Of a stretch of 12,589 nt of DNA, positions 6,126 to 12,109 are shown in pieces (positions within the stretch are counted from its first letter, which is position 1; every line of letters starts with the position of its first letter). The translations under genes were made by a program, and so were the position numbers. The notes beneath the pieces were generated by a model, which was not told the DNA's origin, searched no databases, and saw nothing but the letters and a program-made list of their open reading frames with translations. The DNA is taken from the NCBI RefSeq assembly GCF_028747985.1, contig NZ_CP118111.1:1-12589 (forward strand). Reading direction: 5' to 3'. The stretch comes from Paenibacillus urinalis (GTDB taxonomy: Bacteria; Bacillota; Bacilli; Paenibacillales; Paenibacillaceae).

Positions 6126-7670
6126 TTATTCTCCCTTGATTTTTTTGATGTAATTTTGAACGGAGCCGACAGAAATGCCGGTTTTACTAGCGATTTCCCT
6201 TACTGTTGCATTCGGATTCGCTGCTAAAGCCGCCGTAATCGCTTCGATTTTCGCTCGTTTTTTATCCGCGTGAGTGCTTACGCCTTGTTCTTTTCTGCGA
6301 ATGGTATTCCGCGTTCTCTCGTATTCGGTGTCCCATTTTTTCCCCGTCTTGTTCTCATTGGACTTGTCTTTGTAGCTGCGAATCTTGATGATATTGAGCT
6401 GAAGCTGAATATTGACCGATAATTGCAATTCCTTAACGAGTGTTTCGTTTTTATAAAACAAACCAGCTTGCTTGTACTTCTTTTTATCGAACATTTGCTG
6501 CTTGAATTCCAGGTAATAACGGTCTGCCGTTTTCGATCTACGCATGATTTCTTTCAAAGTTGTACCTTCTTGCTCTGAAGCCGGTAGATTCATCCACCAT
6601 TCTTCAACTTGCTTTAACGCCATCGTTTCATCGTCCCAATAGATCCAGGCGAAGAAACGAACGATTGTCGCCATACGCCACCGCCATTGAAGCCCGACGA
6701 TCGTTTCACCTTCGCGTACTTTAAGCTCGGGAATGAGGTTCATGTCTTGAATCATGCCCCAGGCATATGAATGTTGGTTCCAAAACTTCGGCGATTTGAC
6801 GACCTTGCTGCCTGATTTTTTAACCGGCGCAGCCTTAAACACATCATGTAATGCCGTAAAATAATGATTGATAAAGAAGCCAAGACGTTTTCTTTCGGTA
6901 TGTAAAACGTACCCGCGAACGAGTTTACCGCCAGCTCTTTCATTTATCGTTTCAACCATACGTGTATTGTGCGATGGATTGAACACCGCTGGATCGGGCT
7001 TCAATCCTGCTTCATCCAACGCCGCAAAAATTGCCCGTTGAATGCCTTCCCACGTTTGATAGACTTTGCTGCCTACCTTCATCATGAGACTTTCAGTAAA
7101 CCAAAATGGCTGAATACCGGTGCCGCTAAACAGAATCTTGTTTGGCAGCGGCACCCTATTTTGAATCACTAATCCGTGAAGCCGACGCAGCTGCTCTTCG
7201 ATTGGCATGCCATCTTTACCCGCATCGATGTCTTGCGCGAATACGCTTGTCCGAAAAATGTTCTCTGGCGTACGAACCGCACCATTTTTCGCCGGATGCT
7301 TGCTGTAGAAGGTTGAAAAAGAAATCATTTTTTCGCTTTCGCCTATGTATTTACCGCGTTCTCTTTCAAATTCGTTGAAACCATAAAGGTCTTGATAGCC
7401 ACCGCCGGTTTCATTATTGCGATTTAAAACGCAAATGAACCGCCTGGCGTTGTTATACATGGCATCACGTTGAATGATCATGTCTATTTTCGTCGGTCTA
7501 ATCGTTACGCTATTGAAAATCCGCTTTATAAGAGCCATATTTTCAGAATCTTGAGCGTCTAACGGCACAGATTCGAGATTGTTTTGAAATTCGAGCGTAA
7601 TGCCCTTCCTTGCGAGTAAATCATGAACGCTTGATTCTCTATTTGCGTCAAGTTGACTAAAAATACCCAC
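6126..7670 (-). CDS. AEP-type plasmid replication initiator, copy 2 (RepE/RepS-like)
   Basis: 514 aa from the GTG at 7670. AAAGGGGGG lies 7 nt upstream, the same arrangement as before the other rep gene. A longer reading to the ATG at 7736 would run through the leader's conserved stem and lacks a ribosome site. Primase-like motifs in order: Asp147-Ile-Asp149 (QDID, metal binding), SGTG at 182-185 (FSGTGIQPFW), and Arg237 in RMVETIN, corresponding to the R-x-P-G-T-x-N segment of AEP primases. A helical middle with many Trp residues follows, then a basic linker. The last ~40 residues form a helix-turn-helix (ATVREIASKTGISVGSVQNYI), probably for origin binding. Expected role: recognise the origin and prime theta replication. 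It shares layout and upstream/downstream elements with the 8491-9822 gene but is divergent in sequence. Confidence 0.75.
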   Translation of the reverse strand: MGIFSQLDANRESSVHDLLARKGITLEFQNNLESVPLDAQDSENMALIKRIFNSVTIRPTKIDMIIQRDAMYNNARRFICVLNRNNETGGGYQDLYGFNEFERERGKYIGESEKMISFSTFYSKHPAKNGAVRTPENIFRTSVFAQDIDAGKDGMPIEEQLRRLHGLVIQNRVPLPNKILFSGTGIQPFWFTESLMMKVGSKVYQTWEGIQRAIFAALDEAGLKPDPAVFNPSHNTRMVETINERAGGKLVRGYVLHTERKRLGFFINHYFTALHDVFKAAPVKKSGSKVVKSPKFWNQHSYAWGMIQDMNLIPELKVREGETIVGLQWRWRMATIVRFFAWIYWDDETMALKQVEEWWMNLPASEQEGTTLKEIMRRSKTADRYYLEFKQQMFDKKKYKQAGLFYKNETLVKELQLSVNIQLQLNIIKIRSYKDKSNENKTGKKWDTEYERTRNTIRRKEQGVSTHADKKRAKIEAITAALAANPNATVREIASKTGISVGSVQNYIKKIKGE

Positions 7671-7980
7671 TAAAAAACCCCCCTTTTCTTTTGCGATCAT
7701 TAATCGCGTTGATAAGGTGGGAGCCCGCAGAACCATATAGACCCAAATTACGGATTGCCAGAATTTTTTTTCGCAAGGAGCTTGCGATTTTCGGCAGAAT
7801 CAGTAAGATGAATATATCGATAGTTTATACGGGATCTGCGGTCCCACCCGAAACGTCAGCCTGCCAGGGCTGACGTTTCCTCGTTTAACGCCACTTTCTT
7901 TAAACCTTTGACAAGATTTATGCGAATCCTGTCGTACCATATGAAATCAAGTTACACTATCAAACTATCAAAAGTAAAGA
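7671..7980 (-). promoter_or_regulatory. Structured leader of rep copy 2
   Basis: A gene-free ~310-nt leader. Plus-coordinate pairings: GGTGGGA (7716-7722) with TCCCACC (7842-7848), CCGCAGA (7725-7731) with TCTGCGG (7835-7841), and a distal hairpin CGCAAG/CTTGCG (7772-7777/7781-7786, loop GAG). An upstream hairpin lies at 7851-7878. At the promoter-proximal end, TTTACTTTT, tandem TTTGATAG and the block ACGACAGGA are shared in position with the other leader. The layout resembles Inc18 rep leaders controlled by transcription attenuation. No standard riboswitch was recognised. Confidence 0.65.
7851..7885 (+). terminator. Plus-strand hairpin, possible end of an antisense RNA (module 2)
   Basis: Perfect 11-bp stem AAACGTCAGCC/GGCTGACGTTT (7851-7861/7868-7878) with a TGCCAG loop, then TTTCCTCGTTT. 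The tail is weaker than that of the matching hairpin at 10021. With no plus-strand gene upstream, it best fits the end of a countertranscript of the leader. Confidence 0.5.
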
Positions 7981-7989
7981 AAACTCGCA

Positions 7990-8289
7990 TTATAAATACA
8001 TTTGATGAAGCTGTGTATTGACCTCATCATCAGATAACTGCAAGTACCTGCGCGTTTCCCTGGACTCTTTATGACCCAGAAACTGCATGGTCAAAAAAAT
8101 GTCTCGATTATTTTGATAGTAAAAATGCCAAGCTGCTGTTTTCCTGGTCGAATGCGTCGATATATTTTGGATCCCGCACTTTTCTGCAGCGCCTTTGATG
8201 ATATGCCATGCCATAATTCGCCCGAAATAAAAGTGCGCTAAGCCCTCCAACAACAAAAACCACCACACCATTTCAATATCATTCTGCAT
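7990..8289 (-). pseudogene. Tyrosine recombinase remnant fused to repeat-encoded N-terminus
   Basis: 99 codons. The first ~20 residues (MQNDIEMVWWFLLLEGLAHF) come from the 104-bp repeat. From residue 21 the protein is the C-terminal part of a XerC/D-like integrase: an AWHIIKGAAEKCGI helix, HSTR (H-x-x-R box), QFLGH (second His) and a Tyr in RRYL as nucleophile. The first catalytic Arg and the whole core-binding domain are missing, so it should be inactive. The fusion point coincides with the end of homology between the two repeat copies, showing that a recombination event created it. Confidence 0.75.
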
Positions 8290-8333
8290 CTAATCTTTAA
8301 CACAAAAAAGCAACCAGGTTTCCCTGACTGCTC
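8231..8333 (-). repeat. 104-bp direct repeat, copy 2
   Basis: Partner of 5875-5978. Together the copies bracket replicon module 2 and the integrase remnant (about 2.36 kb period). Homologous recombination between them would delete or restore that module. Confidence 0.9.
8304..8332 (-). terminator. Terminator at the end of replicon module 1
   Basis: Same hairpin as at 5948-5977 with GAAA tetraloop and six T residues on the minus strand. It lies about 160 bases after the stop of the rep gene at 8491. Confidence 0.8.
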
Positions 8334-8340
8334 CCTGAAG

Positions 8341-8490
8341 ATGAATATAATAAGTCCAGTGTGGATAGTATCTCTGTGTCTCTGTTATATCTTTATATAT
8401 CTTGTGGATAAAATCAAAAAGTTCGGGGACTACGTCATTTCTTTTTAAGTTCTTTAATACATGTGGTACGAAAATGGGAAAACTCGTTTT
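8341..8490 (-). other. Putative replication origin of module 1 with DnaA boxes
   Basis: Directly downstream of rep. A perfect DnaA box, TTATCCACA (minus strand, 8403-8411), and a one-mismatch box, CTATCCACA (8360-8368), flank an AT-rich stretch with TATCTTTATATATCTT (8388-8403). The same AT block occurs after the other rep gene. Position matches Inc18 origins, where DNA downstream of rep is the start site. Function is inferred. Confidence 0.5.
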
Positions 8491-9822
8491 TTAGAGTTCA
8501 GCCCGTACCTTTTTAACCGTCATATCGCTGCATTTTCCAAGCTTCGCCTTCACTAGCTCCGCAATTTTGTAGTCAGGCGCTTCAGGATTCGCCGTAATCG
8601 CTTCGACGATCGCCGCCCTTGTCTCTGCACGTTTGCCCTTCTCAGAGCCTCCACGCGCCTTACGCAGCCGTATTTTGTTCTTGTGCCTTACAGCTTCAGG
8701 CGTTTTTATGTTGAGCTTGATTTGAGCATCTAAATCCAGGTCGAACAGTTCGTTTATCTTCGCCTGGCTGTACCTATAGAGCTTTTTCCTATTGAGCGTT
8801 TGCTTTAGCACTTCTTCTTCAGGCAGCGGTTCAATGAAATACGAGTCGTTGAACTGCAGCGCTAATGTTTGCGATTCTTCAAAGAGCAATGGATCTCCGT
8901 TTTTGAACCTTTCCTCGTGCATCCAATGATAAAAATTGCGCGTCAGGAAAAGCAAATGCTCCCGATATCCTTCACAATTACGCTTGAATATGTCCTTTGC
9001 AATCGTCTTGAGATCCTTCAGCCGGTCAGCAGCAAGATTTTGCCCCTTGAGGAACGGATGCACCGGTGCCACCGATTTTTTTTCTTTTTGGGTAACGATT
9101 TTTCGCTCTTTTTTATAAACATCCCACAGGCTCGGAAGACTTTGCTGCAGCTGCTGCAGCGTATATCCAGGCAACGAATTAAACCGAGAGTAAACTTCGA
9201 CTTCTTCGCCGTTTTTGCCGTTGATCGTACCAGGAAGACGGAACACATGCGCAGCATCGAGAGACTTGGAATCGGCACCGAAATCTTTTAGAAGCTCGAA
9301 AAGAATCTTCATGATGACTTTTCGTTTCAAAATCGTTCCTGGCGTGCCTGGCGTAAACTGCATGTCATACACCAGGTACAGCCCATACCCCGAAAAGACA
9401 ACACCGTTTGGATATGGAACGACTTTGCCGAAGTAATCCCGTTCAAGAAGCGGCAACACGTCTTCAGGAGCCATAGAACCGTATTTAAGCGACTTATATA
9501 TGTCCAGGTCAAGAATCAACGCAGGAACTTGTACGCTGTCCTCTGTAACCCTATGAACGCTCTTAAACGCATTAGCTGTTATGTAATAGTCTTTACGATC
9601 ACTTGATTCTATGAAATCAATGACTTTTTGCTTGTCCTTTGTTTGAAACGCGGTTTGGACCCAAACCTTTTCCTTTTCATCGTGCGGCTTATTTGCCTTG
9701 TTTTCACAAACCACGACCCAAGCATTGCGCAGCCGCGAATCATATAAACCCATATATTCAGACAAAGGCATATCGTTGATATATGATGTATCTTCTATTT
9801 TTTTCTTTTTAGCTTCCAACAA
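8491..9822 (-). CDS. AEP-type plasmid replication initiator, copy 1 (RepE/RepS-like)
   Basis: 443 aa from TTG at 9822, chosen because AGAGGGGGG lies 8 nt upstream, parallel to the other rep gene; the next Met is residue 18. Clear AEP primase motifs: Asp105 and Asp107 (LILDLD, metal binding), SGYG at 144-147 (VVFSGYGLYLVY), Asp189 and RLPGTINGK at 195-203. Residues 282-300 (NCEGYREHLLFLTRNFYHW) resemble the PriCT helical domain that often follows plasmid primase domains. The basic C-terminal end (about 380-443) looks like a helix-turn-helix for origin DNA. Expected role: initiator-primase for theta replication. It lies downstream of a resolvase, as rep genes do near the resolvase in Inc18 plasmids. 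No frameshift or missing motif seen. Confidence 0.85.
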   Translation of the reverse strand: MLEAKKKKIEDTSYINDMPLSEYMGLYDSRLRNAWVVVCENKANKPHDEKEKVWVQTAFQTKDKQKVIDFIESSDRKDYYITANAFKSVHRVTEDSVQVPALILDLDIYKSLKYGSMAPEDVLPLLERDYFGKVVPYPNGVVFSGYGLYLVYDMQFTPGTPGTILKRKVIMKILFELLKDFGADSKSLDAAHVFRLPGTINGKNGEEVEVYSRFNSLPGYTLQQLQQSLPSLWDVYKKERKIVTQKEKKSVAPVHPFLKGQNLAADRLKDLKTIAKDIFKRNCEGYREHLLFLTRNFYHWMHEERFKNGDPLLFEESQTLALQFNDSYFIEPLPEEEVLKQTLNRKKLYRYSQAKINELFDLDLDAQIKLNIKTPEAVRHKNKIRLRKARGGSEKGKRAETRAAIVEAITANPEAPDYKIAELVKAKLGKCSDMTVKKVRAEL

Positions 9823-10140
9823 AAATACCCCCCTCTTTTTTTACGACGTACCGTCGATAGAGTGGGTTTGGTTACCTTCACGCTTAATGACCTCTATCAA
9901 AACGGATTACCAGAAATTTTTCGCACAAGGAACTTGCGTTTTCTGATAAAAGTATTTAGATTAGAGGTATCGAATAAGATTAAGCGTGAGGATCTAGTCC
10001 ATCCCCACAACATTTTTAGCAAACGTCAGCCTGCCAGGGCTGGCGTTTTTGCTTTTTCTTTGTTATTTCGACCGGATCCATGCCGGTTCCTGTCGTCTTT
10101 AAAACCAATCTACTCTACTAACCTAGTAAAAGTAAAGGAT
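9823..10140 (-). promoter_or_regulatory. Structured leader of rep copy 1
   Basis: Gene-free, ~320 nt, nested pairings (plus coordinates): GTGGGTTTGG (9862-9871) with CCATCCCCAC (9999-10008, 8 of 10 paired); TCACGCTTAAT (9878-9888) with ATTAAGCGTGA (9979-9989); ACCTCT (9890-9895) with AGAGGT (9963-9968); TACCAGAAA (9908-9916) with TTTCTGATA (9940-9948); distal hairpin around CGCA/TGCG (9922-9938). The apical part, including CGGATTACCAGAA, is shared with the other leader, while the basal stems differ yet still pair. Attenuation-type copy control, as in pIP501, is the favoured reading. Confidence 0.7.
10021..10058 (+). terminator. Plus-strand terminator, likely end of an antisense RNA (module 1)
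   Basis: 11-bp stem AAACGTCAGCC/GGCTGGCGTTT (10021-10031/10038-10048, one T-G pair), TGCCAG loop, then TTTTTGCTTTTT. A good intrinsic terminator only on the plus strand, opposite to rep and with no plus-strand gene upstream. It therefore implies a countertranscribed RNA covering the leader's main stem. I could not find a convincing promoter for it. Confidence 0.6.
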
Positions 10141-10149
10141 TACGACTCA

Positions 10150-10716
10150 CTATCTTTTAATGCCTGCCTTTTTCGCCATCGCATAAAGAGAGCTGCGCGG
10201 GATATTGTACTCGGCGCAAATGTCGGATACGAGTTCTTTGCCCTCTATATAGCGCTCTAACGCCTTCTGCATGCCTTCGCGAGAATAACCTATGGCTTCA
10301 CGCCCCAGGTGTTTCCCGCGCTTTCTCGCCGCTTCTATGCCCCTTTTTTGCTTCTCTTTGTTCATTGCCCTCTCCATCTCCGAGAACGCCGCCAAAATCG
10401 CAATAATGGGCTTTCCAAGTGGTCCGCGCGTATCGAGATCCAAATTTAAAATTCGAAATCGAACGTCTTTTTTTTCTAGCGTTTCAATGAGCTGCAGCAA
10501 CTGAACGGTGCTTCTGCCTAACCGATCCATTCGCGTAACGATAATGCTATCGCCACGTTCCACTTTTTCAACGAGTGCATCCAACCCGTCTTTGACCGGC
10601 GAAACGCCGGTAATCACCTCCTGAATGATCTCATCCACGCCGAACTTTTCTAATTCATCCAATTGCGAATTTAAGTTCTGTGATTTATCCGAAATTCTCG
10701 CATAGCCGTATATCAT
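10150..10716 (-). CDS. Serine resolvase (Tn3/beta-recombinase type)
   Basis: 188 aa from the ATG at 10716, with AGGGGGAG 5 nt upstream. The resolvase/invertase N-terminal catalytic domain has Ser9 in YARISDKSQN, and Arg62, Arg65 and Arg68 in TRMDRLGRS. The long helix starting near AILAAFSEMER (about 105-135) is the dimer/tetramer element. The C-terminal helix-turn-helix is at about 160-186 (SDICAEYNIPRSSLYAMAKKAG). Length is normal for the family. Such enzymes resolve plasmid multimers or cointegrates at a res/six site, usually just upstream of their own gene; here that space (10717-10860) holds several dyads. It is followed at once by the rep leader, as in Inc18 resolvase-rep arrangements. 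Confidence 0.93.
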   Translation of the reverse strand: MIYGYARISDKSQNLNSQLDELEKFGVDEIIQEVITGVSPVKDGLDALVEKVERGDSIIVTRMDRLGRSTVQLLQLIETLEKKDVRFRILNLDLDTRGPLGKPIIAILAAFSEMERAMNKEKQKRGIEAARKRGKHLGREAIGYSREGMQKALERYIEGKELVSDICAEYNIPRSSLYAMAKKAGIKR

Positions 10717-10756
10717 GACTTCTCCCCCTTAATCCCTATATCATTTTCCCCCAACT

Positions 10757-10785
10757 ATTTTAGACAGACCTTATAGACATGACAA
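10757..10785 (-). promoter_or_regulatory. Resolvase promoter and candidate res region
   Basis: On the minus strand, TTGTCA (10780-10785) and TAAAAT (10757-10762) are 17 nt apart. The spacer contains repeated TGTC/TCTGTCTA-like motifs, and TGATATATCA, a perfect palindrome, lies at 10790-10799. Overlap of a resolvase promoter with its binding sites would allow autorepression; this is inferred. Confidence 0.6.
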
Positions 10786-10836
10786 ACCCTGATATATCAA
10801 GGGGTCGTTTTTTTGAGATCTGAATTTTTATAGAGT

Positions 10837-10858
10837 TCTAAAAGGTGTACCTTTTAGA
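10837..10858. repeat. Perfect 22-bp dyad between resolvase and MerR-like genes
   Basis: TCTAAAAGGT and ACCTTTTAGA arms around GT. No T-tract, so it is more likely a protein-binding site (resolvase accessory site or MerR-like operator) than a terminator. Confidence 0.6.
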
Positions 10859-10894
10859 TATTTCTTTTTTAAAATGAAAAACCTTTTTTACCCC

Positions 10895-10928
10895 AAAAAA
10901 AAGAAGGCTTTTACGCCTTCTTTTTTTT
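10895..10928 (-). terminator. Terminator of the MerR-like gene
   Basis: A8-GAAGGC / GCCTTC-T8 perfect 14-bp stem with a 6-nt loop. The gene's TAA (10911-10913) lies in the loop. Symmetrical A and T runs make it bidirectional. Confidence 0.92.
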
Positions 10929-11540
10929 AAAAATTGAAAAAATCGAAGCGATCAAGCCGCGTTTTTCTTTTTCGATTTCGTTTTTTTCTGCCGCAGCTGC
11001 TGCAATTCGCTCCGATTTTTGGATCTCGTGCAAGGCTTTTGCCAATTCCGAAACACCAAATTGCGAGGTTTGAGCTTCGATTTTCTCTAGCCGCTCATCC
11101 TGGCGACGCAGCTGCTCTTCTAATTGCGGAATTCGGTCCAGGAGTGCCAATTTCGCCGCTATTTCAGCGTAACGGGCATCATACGCCGCCAAATCTTCGC
11201 CGGATTCGTTTTTTGCCAAATTCGTTTCGCTAGACGAGCGATTTTTTTGCGGAACTACTGCCGGTTTTGCTTGTTGTTGGATTTGCTTCACCGCAAACGC
11301 TGCCGCCTGTTCAACCGGCAAACCATTTGAAATGTGACTCTTTAATATATTGAAAATGGCGAAGTCATCTTGGATGTATCTGCGGTGTCCACCTTCACTT
11401 TTCGAGAACGTATAGCCCGCTTTTTCTAATGCTAACGCATAATTACGCAATGTTTCTGCCTTCGTATCGAGAAATTTGCCAAATGCTTTTGGTGAGATCG
11501 CTTTAAGCGAATCTTCAATTACTTCTTCTTCGTTTTCCAT
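10911..11540 (-). CDS. MerR-like DNA-binding coiled-coil protein (DUF3967/RacA-like layout)
   Basis: 209 aa from the ATG at 11540. GGAGGTG lies ~9 nt upstream, and the in-frame ATG at 11558 overlaps it. Residues 15-70 form a MerR-type winged helix (SPKAFGKFLDTKAETLRNYALALEKAGY, then GGHRRYIQDDF). A Gln/Ser-rich linker (85-115) leads to a coiled coil (about 117-158, and again 165-192). The end, RGLIASIFSIFKKKKA (194-209), is amphipathic and basic, like a membrane-touching helix. The layout of MerR-like head, coiled coil and membrane-affine tail is that of RacA, which links chromosome DNA to the cell pole; DUF3967 plasmid proteins share the head. Inferred role: plasmid segregation or anchoring, perhaps with the AT-rich array. 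Ordinary transcription regulation is the alternative. Confidence 0.75.
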   Translation of the reverse strand: MENEEEVIEDSLKAISPKAFGKFLDTKAETLRNYALALEKAGYTFSKSEGGHRRYIQDDFAIFNILKSHISNGLPVEQAAAFAVKQIQQQAKPAVVPQKNRSSSETNLAKNESGEDLAAYDARYAEIAAKLALLDRIPQLEEQLRRQDERLEKIEAQTSQFGVSELAKALHEIQKSERIAAAAAEKNEIEKEKRGLIASIFSIFKKKKA

Positions 11541-11612
11541 AACGAATTTCACCTCCATTTTGTTTTCGGCATAGGATCGGCATTTTCCTAGTAAAAATCG
11601 AAAATTTCACGC

Positions 11613-11636
11613 AAAAAAGACGCTTATTCAGCGTCT
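11613..11636 (-). terminator. Terminator between the two HTH-coiled-coil genes
   Basis: On the minus strand, AGACGCT/AGCGTCT with a 5-nt loop, then six T residues. The stop codon of the upstream gene (TAA, 11624-11626) lies in the hairpin. It separates the two genes or reduces read-through to the MerR-like gene. Confidence 0.85.
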
Positions 11637-12046
11637 CTTTCTTCGTTTTTCGTTTCGTTTTCTGCCTTAATCGATGTCGGATCTAACTTCGCCAGCTGCC
11701 GCTTTAGCTTCGCGTTCTCTTTCTTCAGTTCTTTCAAGCTTTTCCAAGCTTCATCACGTTCCATTTCAGCCGATTCCAGGCGTTTAGAGCGTTCTAGAAG
11801 CTCCTGGCGGCTCATGGATTGCTCGGCAATGTACTTCAAAAGCGATTCTTCAACGACTTGATAGCCATGATACTTCGACCCTGGCATTGTTCCTTCGATT
11901 TCTCCCGCCGAAATTAAGCGACGAACGATCTGTGCAGGGTATTTTGCGTCTTTTTCCATCAATCCCGCGCCCTGCAAACGCTCAATTGCGTCTTCCATCG
12001 CGATATGACCAGGCAAAATGTCCGGTTTTGAACTTATATATGGCAT
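11624..12046 (-). CDS. Small winged-helix/coiled-coil plasmid protein
   Basis: 140 aa from the ATG at 12046, preceded by AGGAGGT with 6 nt spacing. A further in-frame ATG at 12088 overlaps the -10 box and is unlikely. Residues 15-75 resemble an excisionase/MerR-type helix-turn-helix with wing (KYPAQIVRRLISAGEIEG, then KYHGYQVVEESLLKYIAEQ). Residues 78-120 form a coiled coil (RKR-rich, LKELKKENAKLKRQLAK), followed by an acidic tail. It is the first gene beside the AT-rich repeat array and faces away from it. Its structure (DNA-binding head, dimerising coil) suits a centromere- or iteron-binding protein or a regulator of the block. No exact family is recognised. Confidence 0.7.
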   Translation of the reverse strand: MPYISSKPDILPGHIAMEDAIERLQGAGLMEKDAKYPAQIVRRLISAGEIEGTMPGSKYHGYQVVEESLLKYIAEQSMSRQELLERSKRLESAEMERDEAWKSLKELKKENAKLKRQLAKLDPTSIKAENETKNEERDAE

Positions 12047-12079
12047 AAAATGACCTCCTAAATTAATCTCATTACAATC

Positions 12080-12109
12080 ATTATACATTAAATTAACAAT
12101 CTTTTACAA
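12080..12109 (-). promoter_or_regulatory. Promoter of the small winged-helix gene
   Basis: Minus strand: TTGTAA (12104-12109), 18-nt spacer, TATAAT (12080-12085, consensus -10). It lies at the edge of the AT-rich array, so a protein bound to the array could also control it. Confidence 0.7.

Noticed and set aside
6126..7736. Longer rep copy 2 starting at the ATG at 7736.
   Set aside because: The extra 22 codons run through the leader's basal stem and the polypurine ribosome binding site; the GTG at 7670 has a well-placed AAAGGGGGG, as before the other rep gene.
7716..7848. tRNA gene or tRNA-like element suggested by GGTTC and CCCACC in the leader.
   Set aside because: No set of four arms of correct length could be folded; the segments belong to the long leader stem.
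7833..7850. On the minus strand GGGTGGGACCGC resembles the T-box riboswitch motif (AGGGTGGNACCGCG).
   Set aside because: It forms one arm of the leader's basal stem, the paralogous leader lacks it, there is no recognisable stem I/specifier loop, and the downstream gene is a rep gene, not an aminoacyl-tRNA or amino-acid gene. Treated as chance.
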